A DNA stretch of 64,000 bases from Bacillota bacterium. GTDB taxonomy: Bacteria > Bacillota > UBA4882 > UBA8346. A program made the translations under genes and the position numbers. The notes below the pieces were generated by a model. That model saw only the letters and a program-made list of their open reading frames with translations, had not been told where the DNA came from and made no database searches. Shown one piece after another: positions 41,149-50,148 of the stretch; position 1 is the stretch's first letter; every line of letters begins with the position of its first letter. The DNA is taken from the NCBI GenBank assembly GCA_023436305.1, contig JAEZJQ010000126.1, positions 85,800 to 149,799 on the forward strand. Direction: 5' to 3'.

Positions 41149-41257
41149 GTAATTGATTTTGTAGCCAGTATCATTTGATCCAATTGTCCCGGTTGCTGAA
41201 CCGCGTTTTGTTCAGCGCAGGCGAACCTGGTTCAGGATATTTGCTCGCTTTAATCTC

Positions 41258-41503
41258 TTATTGTTGGGTTTGTCTGATTAACGCTTTTTCAGATTCCCGG
41301 TATGAAGTACTTAATTGAATTTCCGGGGATTCGTAAGGTTTAATCCAGTCCTGTTTTAGGGCTAAACCGAGTTTCATGGGCCATTAAACATTGGGTAAGA
41401 TATTCCCCGAAAAGCCTGCGGACTTCCGGTGTAGTGGCTTCTAAAGTGGCGAATTAATGGCGTTAACTCCGGCTTTGGCTACGCTAAGTGCATTGGTTTC
41501 CAT
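41258..41503 (-). pseudogene. Frameshifted CotF-like spore coat protein
   Basis: The minus strand gives three frame pieces that join in order: METNALSVAKAGVNAINSP (from ATG 41503), then ATTPEVRRLFGEYLTQCLMAHE, then LKQDWIKPYESPEIQLSTSY to a TAA at 41258. Together they match the compact coat protein F pattern (ATTPEVR...WxKPYESP). At least two frameshifts are needed. Sequence further upstream to 41700 includes a GGAGGAG site and short coding-like scraps with stops, so the original gene may have been longer. It no longer encodes a product. Confidence 0.65.
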
Positions 41504-41831
41504 CTTTATTTTTGTTTTAAATACCAAATATATTTTTCATGATTCTCTAAAAAAAATACCCGAAATACCCAGGATATATTTTCCACTGCCAGCGGCAGAT
41601 AACTTTTTTGCATCCAAACCGGCGTTCTATTCTTTTTTCATCTTGGCTTCTATTATTTGTTTTTCCTTTGGATCTAAAATCGAACTCCTCCTTTTTTATC
41701 CGGCAACAATAGTATAACTTGATGGCCGACGGTTCAAAATATATACGGTTAATTGGCCGGATGGTAAAAAATTAAGGAAGCTCCGGTAACCCGTTTTCAA
41801 TAAGACTTTTGAAACGAAAGGAATTGGATTC

Positions 41832-42353
41832 ATGACCAAAGATGTCATTGCCGCAATTGAAGAACGCCGGAGTATACGGGAGTTTAAAGAAACCCCCATA
41901 CCTGATGCCACTATCGGGAGGCTGATTGAATCCGCCAGGCTGGCGCCGAGCGCTGGAAATTTGGAACCTTGGAAATTTGTGGTTGTTAAACGGGACGACT
42001 TGAAACAAGCTTTGGCATCCGCTGCATTCGGCCAGAATTTTATCGGAGTTGCCCCGGTTTGTATTGTGGTCTGTGCGGAACCGGAACGTTCAGCCGCCCG
42101 GTACGGAGAACGGGGAGCCAATCTTTACTGTCTGCAGGATTCCGCCGCCGCCGTTCAAAACATTCTGCTTACCGCCACCGCTTATGGTTTGGGAAGCTGT
42201 TGGGTCGGCGCTTTCGATGAAACCCAGGTCAAAGAAATACTGGGTCTGGCGCCCAAGTATAAACCTGTGGCTATTCTACCCATTGGTTATTCGGCGGATG
42301 AACCGATGGAGATTCCCCGGCGGCCCTTGGAGGAAACAACGCTGATTATGTAG
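41832..42353 (+). CDS. Nitroreductase-family FMN oxidoreductase
   Basis: A 173-residue nitroreductase fold: AIEERRSIREFKETPIPD (FMN phosphate arginines), LAPSAGNLEPWKFVVV, and GLGSCWVGAFDETQVKEILGL near the C-terminus. It is a short form without N-terminal ferredoxin. It reduces quinones, nitro compounds or similar with NAD(P)H. AAAGGA lies about 10 bases before the ATG. It is monocistronic and convergent with the HD-GYP gene. The nearby upstream 41504-41831 region holds only decayed sequence. Confidence 0.9.
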   Translation: MTKDVIAAIEERRSIREFKETPIPDATIGRLIESARLAPSAGNLEPWKFVVVKRDDLKQALASAAFGQNFIGVAPVCIVVCAEPERSAARYGERGANLYCLQDSAAAVQNILLTATAYGLGSCWVGAFDETQVKEILGLAPKYKPVAILPIGYSADEPMEIPRRPLEETTLIM

Positions 42354-42382
42354 CGTAAAGATTGAGCGTATCACGGATAACT

Positions 42383-44761
42383 TCATTTAAAATGGAATCC
42401 ATTGACCCGAAAAAGCTTTATACATTCTTTCACAACCTCGGGTTCATAAAATATACCCTGCTTTTCCTCTATCTCCGTGAGCGCTTGGTCCAAGCTTAAC
42501 GCCACCCGGTACGTACGATAGGAGATTTTTGCCTCCACCGCATCGGACACCGCCAGTATTTTGGCTTCCAATAATATATCCGGGCCTTTTAAACCGTAAG
42601 GATACCCTGAACCATTAATTTTTTCATGATGTTGCAGTATTATTTGAGCGATAGGCCAGGGAAAATCAATATTTTTCAAGATTTGATACGCAATTTCGGG
42701 ATGGCTTTTAATGAAGCTGAATTCCAACGGAGTTAACTGGCCCGGTTTATTCAGGATCTCCGAAGGCACAGATATTTTGCCCAGATCATGAATAATTCCG
42801 GCCATTCGAATTCCTTCAATACGATCCGGCGCCAGCTTCATTTGTGCGGCAATCGCGGCGGCAAGATCGGCAACGCGGTGCTGATGCCCGGCGGTAAAGG
42901 GATCTCTGATTTCAACGGTTAACGCGATAGCTTGAATGAATCCGTTGATAACTCTTCTGGATTGGGCCAAATTATTACTCAGTTGTTCTTTCTGAATCCG
43001 GAGCCGGCCGGCCTGTTTCCAGATTTGTTGGAAGAGAATGGCTGATTGGATGGTACTACAGATTATCCGGCGTAATTCGCTATAAAATCGCCCATCCGGT
43101 AGACCCATTTCAAATAAAATGAATCCCAACTGGGGTATGGTTAGGTTGATGGCCACGGTTAACATGGTGAAACGCCGTTCATAAGAGAATAAATTATCCG
43201 GTAATAATGTATGGGATGCAAATACTCGCTTGCTTTGGGTTTCTTTCCGCCCGTGCTCGTCATACGCCAGAATAAGTCTGGCCATCTCTTGTTTTTTTCC
43301 TTCAAACATTACCAAATAACAGCTTTTAATCCCCAATCGCGGTAAAGTGAATGCCAACAGATCCATTGCCTGATCCTTATCCACCGAGGCCAATAATTTT
43401 TCCCGTAAGAAACCCAACTCCCGGTTGACTTGGACTACGTCGCGGTGCGAGGAAATTTCCATGGATAAAATTTTTTCATTCAGCATAATTTGGGCTTGTT
43501 GTAACAAATCGCCGGCTTTTTGTAATATTTGCCGGTTTTGAAGGTATGGCCATACCAAGTTTCGAAATACAGTTAAAACCTTATGCCATGAATCCAGATC
43601 ATCCTTCATGTTTAATACGCAATTCAGTATTTCATCCCACATGTTAAAAAATGTGCTGATTTGGGGTTCGGCCAGGTCGCCCAGAAAGGTGTCCAGCAGT
43701 TTTGTGATTATGTTGCGGGTATTAATACGCCGGGTATCGAAAAATAATGGCTGAATGTTTTGGTTTATTTCAGTAACAATATTTTCTCGATTGTTCATCA
43801 AAGAAGAGACGACTGCCTCCGGGCACAATTCAAGTTCCGGTTTAAAATTAAAAGCAGTATTATTGGGTATCCCGGAACTGCAGCCGCACGATTCACGGAT
43901 GATCAATTGCGAGGGAATCATCTCAATCATGGGCTTTTTTTTCCCGGCAATCATATCCAACAAAATCTCTGCCGCCCGCCGCCCCATTTCGTAAATGGAT
44001 GCACCCACCGTGGTTAAGGTCGGTGAATAAATCCCGAGATCGAAATTATCAAAACCAACCACGGCTATTTCTCCGGGTACATTAATACCTCGCGCCTTTA
44101 GTTCACGTAACGCGCCGGCCGCCATTGCGTCATTGCTGGCGATAATCGCTTCAAACCGAACCCGCCGTTCATCGAGCAGAGTCCTTACAGCTTTCTCGCC
44201 CGAGGCCGCGGAATAATCGCCTTCAACAATCAGGTTTTCATCGACGGGAATTTTATATTCAGCCAATGTTTCTAAAAAAATATGATACCTTTTGGTTCCC
44301 GGACTTTTGATAAACGCAAAAGTACGATAGCCATGCACCTTGATTAAGTGTAAAATCAGATCTCGAATTCCGTAATCATCAATTAGACATATCGGAATCC
44401 CGGGTATTTCAAAATTAATGGATACCAGAGGCAATGGTTGGTATTTCTTGGAAAATTGAATAATTTCATCGATATTGGCAAAAATACCCAGAGAACCAAT
44501 AATCAGACCATCAACATTTTCACTGCTGGCAAATTGGTACACGATATTGCCCCGAGCTTCCAATGTGTTTTTGGCATGAAGAGCGCCGCCTTCAAAACAC
44601 AGTAAATTGACATCCCTTTCCTTGGCTAGATCATTAATACCATTCAATATGTCCAATTGATATTGATCATCAATCCAATCGGTAATCAAGCCTATCGTAG
44701 GACGGGAATGGGCCGACGGTTCATTATCTCGTTGTTTCAATCTTGTTTTTGACGACCGCAT
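42383..44761 (-). CDS. LacI-type sensor / GAF-like / HD-GYP phosphodiesterase fusion
   Basis: A 792-residue cytoplasmic protein with no signal or membrane helix. Residues about 20-300 form a LacI-type sugar-sensing domain (TIGLITDWIDDQYQLDILNGI; AIIASNDAMAAGALRELKARGINVPGEIAVVGFDN) without the DNA-binding headpiece. About 320-440 is helical, about 430-570 GAF-like. The C-terminal HD-GYP domain has VEIRDPFTAGHQHRVA, IIHDLGKISVPSEIL, ILQHHEKINGSGYPYGLKG. HD-GYP enzymes degrade cyclic-di-GMP. The fusion would link an intracellular small ligand to c-di-GMP turnover. GGAGGG lies six bases before the ATG. Monocistronic. Confidence 0.87.
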   Translation of the reverse strand: MRSSKTRLKQRDNEPSAHSRPTIGLITDWIDDQYQLDILNGINDLAKERDVNLLCFEGGALHAKNTLEARGNIVYQFASSENVDGLIIGSLGIFANIDEIIQFSKKYQPLPLVSINFEIPGIPICLIDDYGIRDLILHLIKVHGYRTFAFIKSPGTKRYHIFLETLAEYKIPVDENLIVEGDYSAASGEKAVRTLLDERRVRFEAIIASNDAMAAGALRELKARGINVPGEIAVVGFDNFDLGIYSPTLTTVGASIYEMGRRAAEILLDMIAGKKKPMIEMIPSQLIIRESCGCSSGIPNNTAFNFKPELELCPEAVVSSLMNNRENIVTEINQNIQPLFFDTRRINTRNIITKLLDTFLGDLAEPQISTFFNMWDEILNCVLNMKDDLDSWHKVLTVFRNLVWPYLQNRQILQKAGDLLQQAQIMLNEKILSMEISSHRDVVQVNRELGFLREKLLASVDKDQAMDLLAFTLPRLGIKSCYLVMFEGKKQEMARLILAYDEHGRKETQSKRVFASHTLLPDNLFSYERRFTMLTVAINLTIPQLGFILFEMGLPDGRFYSELRRIICSTIQSAILFQQIWKQAGRLRIQKEQLSNNLAQSRRVINGFIQAIALTVEIRDPFTAGHQHRVADLAAAIAAQMKLAPDRIEGIRMAGIIHDLGKISVPSEILNKPGQLTPLEFSFIKSHPEIAYQILKNIDFPWPIAQIILQHHEKINGSGYPYGLKGPDILLEAKILAVSDAVEAKISYRTYRVALSLDQALTEIEEKQGIFYEPEVVKECIKLFRVNGFHFK

Positions 44762-44883
44762 TATTTACCCTCCGGACGATAATCTGGTAACCCAGAAAAA
44801 TTTACGACTTTGTTACAATTAATCATCGGCTTAATTAACCGCGAAATCAAGGCTAATTTATAGGGCCACAACCCGCAAAACAG

Positions 44884-44911
44884 AAAATGAGGGATAATCA
44901 TATCCCCCATT
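44884..44911 (-). terminator. Terminator of ilvC
   Basis: ATGGGGGATA and TATCCCTCAT form a near-perfect stem followed by TTTTC on the minus strand, about 65 bases after the ilvC stop. Confidence 0.6.
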
Positions 44912-44973
44912 TAAATGGTAAGTTGTTAACACGATTTAAAATGAACCTGTTTTTATAATAAAAGAAATTAATG

Positions 44974-46074
44974 TTATGCTTCTCCCCGGCCGCCTACTCC
45001 CTTGGTGGATTCGGTAATTTTGCGTTCCGGTTCTTTGGGCCTGAGGCTTCTGGCCGCAGCGCCCGCCTGCCACATCTCGGAATTGCGAATTTCAGCCAAC
45101 TCGGCGTTCAATTTCGTCTGGTAGTCCGGTTTGCTACATTCACTGATAACCCGGGCAGTTTCAGCTCCCTCTTTGACCTGTTTATATAAATCTTTAAATG
45201 TCGGCAATACGGCTTCCTTAAAACGCGGTTTCCAGTCCAAAGCGCCCCGCTGCGCGGTGGCCGAACAATTGGAATACATCCAATCCATACCGTTTTCATC
45301 AACCAAACGAATTAAGCTTTGAGTTAATTCTTCAACGGTTTCGTTGAAGGCTTCACTGGGGGAATGACCGTTCTCCCGCAGTACTTGATATTGGGCTTCC
45401 ATGACTCCGGCCAAACAACCCATCAAAACACCGCGTTCACCGGTGAGATCGCTATACACTTCGTTTTCAAAAGTGGTTGGGAATAAGTAACCGGAACCAA
45501 CTGCGATTCCAACAGCCAGGCAGCGGTCCATAGCCCGTTTTGTTGCATCCTGATATACGGCAAAACTGGAATTGATTCCGGCGCCGGACAGGAAATTACG
45601 CCGCACCGATGTTCCGGACCCTTTCGGGGCCACTAGAATTACATCCACATCATCCGGGGGGATGACCTGAGTTTGATCCTTATAAACAATGGAAAAACCA
45701 TGGGAGAAATATAAAGCATCCCCTTTTTTCAAGTTTTTCTTCACTTGCGGCCAGATCTGCCGTTGGGCGGCGTCGCTTACCAGCATCATGATAATTGTTC
45801 CCTTGGCCGTGGCTTCTTCCAGGTCAAACAGATCTTTGCCGGGAACCCAGCCGTCTTTGACCGCCCGATCCCAGTCTTTCGCGAATTCCTTGGATTGGCC
45901 GATGATTACATTGATGCCGTTATCTTTCATATTCAACGCTTGAGCCGGGCCTTGCACACCATATCCTAATACTGTAATCACTTCATCTTTTAAAACTTCA
46001 CGCGCCTTGGACAGAGGAAACTCGTCGCGGGTGATTACCGTTTCAATTTCTCCGCCGAAATTAATCTTCGCCAT
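44974..46074 (-). CDS. ilvC: Ketol-acid reductoisomerase
   Basis: A 366-residue KARI: N-terminal NADPH fold VLGYGVQGPAQALNMKDNGINVIIG, APKGSGTSVRRNFL, and the C-terminal knotted domain with Mg ligands in SDLTGERGVLMG and SNCSATAQRGALDW. It converts acetolactate to dihydroxyisovalerate in Val/Leu/Ile synthesis. It is longer than the usual 330 residues, owing to internal differences and a charged C-terminal tail (RPKEPERKITESTKG). AAAGGAGG precedes the ATG. No other ilv or leu gene is adjacent and no T-box is seen; a promoter with a palindrome lies upstream. Confidence 0.94.
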   Translation of the reverse strand: MAKINFGGEIETVITRDEFPLSKAREVLKDEVITVLGYGVQGPAQALNMKDNGINVIIGQSKEFAKDWDRAVKDGWVPGKDLFDLEEATAKGTIIMMLVSDAAQRQIWPQVKKNLKKGDALYFSHGFSIVYKDQTQVIPPDDVDVILVAPKGSGTSVRRNFLSGAGINSSFAVYQDATKRAMDRCLAVGIAVGSGYLFPTTFENEVYSDLTGERGVLMGCLAGVMEAQYQVLRENGHSPSEAFNETVEELTQSLIRLVDENGMDWMYSNCSATAQRGALDWKPRFKEAVLPTFKDLYKQVKEGAETARVISECSKPDYQTKLNAELAEIRNSEMWQAGAAARSLRPKEPERKITESTKGVGGRGEA

Positions 46075-46130
46075 AACCTTACCTCCTTTAAATTAACCCA
46101 ATTGGTTTTAACTTCTCTTAATTATATAAT

Positions 46131-46160
46131 AATATACCATATTGAAGCCCCAGCTTCAAT
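46131..46160 (-). promoter_or_regulatory. ilvC promoter with embedded palindrome
   Basis: Minus strand TTGAAG, 17 bases, TATATT. The -35 lies within ATTGAAGC-tggg-GCTTCAAT, an 8-bp perfect inverted repeat that could be an operator or hairpin. Confidence 0.5.
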
Positions 46161-46240
46161 CAAAAATTATTTTTTAAATAATTACATATTTGAAGCGTCC
46201 GCTGCAATCGCATTAAACATAATCTAGATTCGTTGCGCTT

Positions 46241-46465
46241 TTAATGGCAAGTACCGCAACTTCCGCCATGGCATGAACCGCAAGAATGGGAACCGCCAAT
46301 TGATTTGGTTCCTTCACTTCCCGAGCTTTTCGCCGCGAACATAGAAACTCTTCTTTCGGTATTTCCGGAAGCACATTTGGGGCAAGGCACGGACTTGCGC
46401 CCCATGGCGCACAATTCCTCAAATTGCTGGTTACAGTCCAAACAAGTAAATTCATAAATCGGCAT
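46241..46465 (-). CDS. FmdB-type zinc ribbon protein
   Basis: A 74-residue protein of the FmdB family: MPIYEFTCLDCNQQFEEL...VPCPKCASGNTERRVS, a CxxC-CxxC zinc ribbon, plus a Cys/Gly/His-rich tail (SCGSCHGGSCGTCH). ATG at 46463-46465 is chosen because family members begin MPIYEF and AAGGTG lies nine bases upstream. A GTG four codons earlier is less likely. Function unknown; a regulatory or metal-handling role is usually assumed. Confidence 0.85.
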   Translation of the reverse strand: MPIYEFTCLDCNQQFEELCAMGRKSVPCPKCASGNTERRVSMFAAKSSGSEGTKSIGGSHSCGSCHGGSCGTCH

Positions 46466-46504
46466 TTCTATAATCACCTTTATATTTTTTTGTTAAATAC
46501 CAAG

Positions 46505-47080
46505 TTATTTTATTACTATTCCCCAATCGCCATTGGATAAACCGGCGGCGTTGGCTTCATCAGTATCGATGTGCATATCCATTTTAAAATTTGGGTTTAC
46601 CCTGATTAACACATTTCCAAATGTGGTTTCCCGGTCGCCCGTAAATTTGACTGACACCAATTCCTTATCCTTTAAACCTAATTGAGCTGCCTCATCGGTT
46701 TGTAAATGAATATGGCGTTGGGCGATAATGACTCCTTCCTTCAGTTCGATTTTACCGGAGGGACCTTGCAAGGTAATCCCCGGTGAACCGCTCAGGGAAC
46801 CGGAATCTCTGATGGGGGGGGTCAATCCTAAAGCGAAACAATCTGTTTTCGAAATTTCAACCTGACTGGCGGAACGAACCGGGCCTAAAATTCGCACCCT
46901 GGAGATTGAACCTTTGGGACCAATCAGCGTTACGGTTTCTTCGCATGAAAATTGGCCGGGCTGCGAGAGGTCTTTAACCGGAGTCAATTGATGGCCTTTG
47001 CCAAAAAGCGCCTCCAGATCAGCCTGTGCAAGATGGACGTGGCGGTTGGAAATTCCTACGGGAACTTTGATTTCAGACAT
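46505..47080 (-). CDS. pduL: Phosphate propanoyltransferase (PduL-type)
   Basis: A 191-residue PduL enzyme made of two related barrel halves: VPVGISNRHVHLAQADLEALFG and IIAQRHIHLQTDEAAQLGL, with a third His site MDMHIDTDEANAA. It interconverts acyl-CoA (acetyl- or propanoyl-) and acyl phosphate. There is no N-terminal microcompartment-targeting helix and no shell genes nearby, so it probably serves as a cytoplasmic phosphotransacetylase for acetate or propionate formation. GGAGG lies nine bases before the ATG. Confidence 0.92.
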   Translation of the reverse strand: MSEIKVPVGISNRHVHLAQADLEALFGKGHQLTPVKDLSQPGQFSCEETVTLIGPKGSISRVRILGPVRSASQVEISKTDCFALGLTPPIRDSGSLSGSPGITLQGPSGKIELKEGVIIAQRHIHLQTDEAAQLGLKDKELVSVKFTGDRETTFGNVLIRVNPNFKMDMHIDTDEANAAGLSNGDWGIVIK

Positions 47081-47133
47081 GGTATAGCGCCTCCATAGTT
47101 AATATATTGAATTAAATTGACTATTTTTGGACA

Positions 47134-47160
47134 TAAAAAAACCGGCTTTGGCAACCGATT
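47134..47160 (-). terminator. Terminator after tRNA-Trp
   Basis: CGGTT pairs with AGCCG (one wobble) around a five-base loop, followed by seven Ts on the minus strand, just downstream of the tRNA 3' end. Confidence 0.55.
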
Positions 47161-47169
47161 CGATTTAAG

Positions 47170-47245
<76 letters not shown>

Positions 47246-47419
47246 GTTTTCTTGCCTTTCTTAACATGTTGTACCGCAACTTAATTTTGCTTTTCACATT
47301 ACTAATAAATTATAGCCAATAAACTTCATTTTGTCAATTTTATTTCCGAGAATCGCAATATTTTTATGTGGAGTTTTACAGATACTTTCCTTTTAAATCC
47401 TGACGGACTTGGAACCGGG

Positions 47420-47821
47420 CTATTTTCTCGAACCGGCCAGGTTGATACCGATAATACCGCCGAAGGTACCAATGAATCCATTGATCAGCATCTTTACCAA
47501 AAAAATTCCCCATACCAACGGTTGGCCGATAAAAGCATTTAAAACAATGAAAACCACCGAACTGGTTAAGCCCACTCCTAATCCGGCAAACCATCCCTTG
47601 GTATAGCTTTCGCGGCCAGCCATAACCGCTCCGGAAATAACCGCCAGATACCCGCTAAATAAATACAAATTGTCGGCATACGGCTTTATAACGGCTTCCC
47701 AACCAAGTTCCGTCAATACCGCGAATATTAATGTCAAAATCAAATTAACCCCTAAGGTTACCAAAGTTCCGTAAAGGATTGAACCCACCGGAACCATTGT
47801 TCTTTCTTGTTCGTATTCCAT
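47420..47821 (-). CDS. TIGR04086-like small membrane protein
   Basis: A 133-residue protein with four membrane helices (near 14-38, 50-68, 79-99, 105-128). GSILYGTLVTLGVNLILTLIF and FLVKMLINGFIGTFGGIIGI fit the TIGR04086 family that Firmicutes often carry near yajC. ATG at 47819-47821 is chosen with GGGGGTG six bases upstream. Function unknown. It stands alone between tRNA-Trp and the secreted propeller-like gene. Confidence 0.78.
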   Translation of the reverse strand: MEYEQERTMVPVGSILYGTLVTLGVNLILTLIFAVLTELGWEAVIKPYADNLYLFSGYLAVISGAVMAGRESYTKGWFAGLGVGLTSSVVFIVLNAFIGQPLVWGIFLVKMLINGFIGTFGGIIGINLAGSRK

Positions 47822-47993
47822 TGTCAGCACCCCCTATTAAAACTTATGGGGATACGACAATATTTATGACTATTACTCCGGTAATTAAACATAAATGCTT
47901 TAAAGTATTAACTGCTATTGGAACCGAAGCAGTAATTCTGCCACGCATGTTTTAATTCTTTAACCAAGCTTAAAATATTACCCGGTGGGACGG

Positions 47994-49535
47994 TTAGAAT
48001 TCAGCTGGCGATTCACCGGCCGCCGCCGCTTCGATGGGGGCTGAGAATACCGTGATTGTTTTGGTGAGCGGTTCAACCATCAAATCAATATTCAATAACT
48101 TAAAATAACTTTCACTGGAAAGGTACAGGTTATTGTCCATGATCAAAAATTGGTTTTGACTCGGATAAGGTTCTTTGTTTAATTTATAGTTTTGAGGGTT
48201 GCTTTTCATTATTTCCAGAGTAATTCGGTCTCTGTTTATCGTATAGGCGGTTTTATTTTCGAAATAGGTTATACCTGATTTTGCCACCGCACCGAACGCT
48301 TTGGGAGCAATATAGACAGTGTCGTTTTGATATACCACGGATGGGGTCGGGTCAAACGTGGTATCGTCAAATTTCAGTTTAAAACGGTTAGCCTTAAAAG
48401 CGTTCAGAGTAATTAATTTGCGGTTTTGGGACCATAGCAGGAGCGAATCCCGGCGATTGGCGGGAATTATTTGAGCAATGCGCCCGGTTTGACAAGTGAA
48501 TTGTTCCAGCCATTTTTGGGTTTTAGAATTATACTCGTAACAATGTAACTTCCCGGCGGTATCCGTTGTAAAAAGTTGGTTGCTATCTTTTTCGTTGATC
48601 AGGGATAGTGTTTCCGCAATATAATTGAATTCGGTGATCCGGTTTTCAAATTGATAAGCTTTGTCGGTACTTCCCAAAATATAAATCACTTTTTGGGAAG
48701 TGCTGATTAAAAGTTCAGGCAGCTTGTCATTATCCCAGTCACCTTCGGTAATGGCCAGGGCTTTACCCCACATATAATTATCCCAGGCGGAAACAATCTG
48801 GCTGTTCACCAGTTTTAAAACTGCTATGCCCCCGGTTTTATAGCAGACGATAATTTCATCCTTGAAATCCCGGTCGATATCCGAAACCACCAAGGAAGCG
48901 ATCTGCCGCCATACGGTCGGACTCTTCCATACAATATCCAACGATTCGTCGGATATTTTCAATAAATAAAGAAAACCTTCCTGGTTTTGGACCAGGAGAT
49001 TCGTCTGTAATCCGTCGAATTTTCCAGCGGTAATTTGGGTAATGGCCGACCAGACATACTTATCATAGTGATTTAAGATCCATTTGCCCTGTGCTAAATT
49101 ATAAATATAAATATAGCCGGGTTCGGCGGTACCGGTAATGATTTCCGGAATCCCATCATTGTTGATGTCCTTCGTGGCAAAGGCGGTTAATGGGATTTCC
49201 GAAGGTTTCAAGGATTGGGCGGCAACCCAGTTGGAATGTTCATCCAGCGTGAAAATATTCAATTGATCTTGTTCAAGAGAAATGGCGGTTAATTGGTTCT
49301 CGATAACCAGCCATTGGGTGTTGGCGGGGTTGCGCTCGAAAGATTCCCCGACGGTAATGCTATAGTACCAGTTCGGCGGTTTAACGGCCGTAACGGTGGC
49401 TGAAAGATGGCTGGCCCATATGGTGACGAAAATCATAAGTATAACTAAGGACCGGAAAAACAATCGACGTACCAGAGTGGCGGGTAAAGAAATACACGTT
49501 TTGAGAGATATCAAATGACAATCTTCCTTCCCCAT
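47994..49535 (-). CDS. Secreted FG-GAP/propeller-like protein with copper-amine-oxidase-N-like domain
   Basis: About 513 residues. It has an N-terminal signal or anchor (hydrophobic LFFRSLVILMIFVTIWASHL), then a run of blades with FG-GAP/VCBS-type Asp motifs (TKDINNDGIPEIITG, VSDIDRDFKDEIIVC, EGDWDNDKLPELLIS). The C-terminal domain (about 415-500) is the copper-amine-oxidase N-terminal-like stalk seen in many Firmicute wall proteins (PSVVYQNDTVYIAPKAFGAV). The start is uncertain: ATG at 49535 has a poor ribosome site, and a TTG eight codons later has GGAAGGA upstream. Probably an envelope-associated, possibly calcium-binding, protein. Confidence 0.75.
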   Translation of the reverse strand: MGKEDCHLISLKTCISLPATLVRRLFFRSLVILMIFVTIWASHLSATVTAVKPPNWYYSITVGESFERNPANTQWLVIENQLTAISLEQDQLNIFTLDEHSNWVAAQSLKPSEIPLTAFATKDINNDGIPEIITGTAEPGYIYIYNLAQGKWILNHYDKYVWSAITQITAGKFDGLQTNLLVQNQEGFLYLLKISDESLDIVWKSPTVWRQIASLVVSDIDRDFKDEIIVCYKTGGIAVLKLVNSQIVSAWDNYMWGKALAITEGDWDNDKLPELLISTSQKVIYILGSTDKAYQFENRITEFNYIAETLSLINEKDSNQLFTTDTAGKLHCYEYNSKTQKWLEQFTCQTGRIAQIIPANRRDSLLLWSQNRKLITLNAFKANRFKLKFDDTTFDPTPSVVYQNDTVYIAPKAFGAVAKSGITYFENKTAYTINRDRITLEIMKSNPQNYKLNKEPYPSQNQFLIMDNNLYLSSESYFKLLNIDLMVEPLTKTITVFSAPIEAAAAGESPAEF

Positions 49536-49670
49536 TAATGACTCGCGCCGGCAAATAAAAATTGGAGGGTTTCTACCGGTGAATGATTGCAAATGCGGAT
49601 TAATCAATTTAATAATTCAATATTTTTAGCAGAAATCCTTTCATCCAATTCTTAAAAAATGAACAATAAT

Positions 49671-49699
49671 AGAGTTGTGATAAACAATATCACAACTCT
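49671..49699. other. 12-bp perfect hairpin of unknown role
   Basis: AGAGTTGTGATA-aacaa-TATCACAACTCT, between tRNA-Pro and the propeller-like gene. There is no adjacent T-run, so it may be an operator or an RNA structure rather than a terminator. Confidence 0.6.
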
Positions 49700-49724
49700 T
49701 AGAGTAATACCGGATATTCCCGCT

Positions 49725-49761
49725 TAAAAAAATAAAAAGTTTGTGTATAAACTACACAAAC
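49725..49761 (-). terminator. Terminator after tRNA-Pro
   Basis: GTTTGTGT and ACACAAAC form an 8-bp stem followed by TTTTTATTTTTTT on the minus strand, 11 bases past the tRNA. Confidence 0.85.
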
Positions 49762-49771
49762 ATTAATTGAC

Positions 49772-49848
49772 TGGTCGGGCAGGCGGGATTTGAACCCACG
49801 GCCCCCACCACCCCAAGGTGGTGCGCTACCAAGCTGCGCTACTGCCCG
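49772..49848 (-). tRNA. tRNA-Pro (GGG anticodon)
   Basis: 77 bases, CCA encoded. Acceptor CGGGCAG/CTGCCCG, D arm GCGC-AGCTTGGTA-GCGC, anticodon stem CCACC/GGTGG with loop TTGGGGT, and T arm GTGGG-TTCAAAT-CCCGC (G-T-tolerant). Conserved GTAGCGCAGC D-region of tRNA-Pro. Confidence 0.96.
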
Positions 49849-49953
49849 TAAATAACAAAAATTATTTTATCATTAATTGGGCAGCGCGTCAATACTCCGT
49901 TTTCGAAACGGAAAAAAAGTTTTAAAAAAAGGATCAATCCGGCCTTGAACGGG

Positions 49954-50148
49954 TTAATCCGGCGCCGGTTGATAATCGGGACAACCGGTTTCACTACTCC
50001 ACTTGGTTTCGGGAAACGCCCAAATCCGGCAACAATTCCGCTCGGTAAGATTCCGGCATTTGGTGTGCCCCTGCCCGGCACATTGAACCGGCGCCAAGAT
50101 ATTCAACCCGGGACGGGTAAGGACTTTGACGGTTTTAACAACCGTCAT
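49954..50148 (-). CDS. Small Cys-rich protein, translationally coupled
   Basis: A 64-residue protein opening MTVVKTVKVLTRPGLNILAP and continuing with five Cys: one before AGQGHTKC, NCCRIWAF, and TGCPDYQ. Its ATG overlaps the TGA of the upstream Myb-like gene (ATGA). The pattern of spaced Cys and Trp looks like a small metal-binding or two-CW-type domain. The reading frame lacks a strong ribosome site of its own, as expected for coupling. Family not firmly recognised. The rest of 49849-49953 is empty. Confidence 0.55.
   Translation of the reverse strand: MTVVKTVKVLTRPGLNILAPVQCAGQGHTKCRNLTERNCCRIWAFPETKWSSETGCPDYQPAPD

Noticed and set aside
41457..41717. 86-codon plus-strand hydrophobic open frame
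   Set aside because: It is antisense to the decayed coat-gene region and has no ribosome site.
46075..46240. T-box or leucine-type attenuator upstream of ilvC
   Set aside because: The T-box consensus and a leader peptide are absent; only a promoter with a short palindrome is visible.
46505..47080. Bacterial microcompartment locus around pduL
   Set aside because: No shell proteins, no targeting helix and no linked aldehyde dehydrogenase; PduL here is a lone enzyme.
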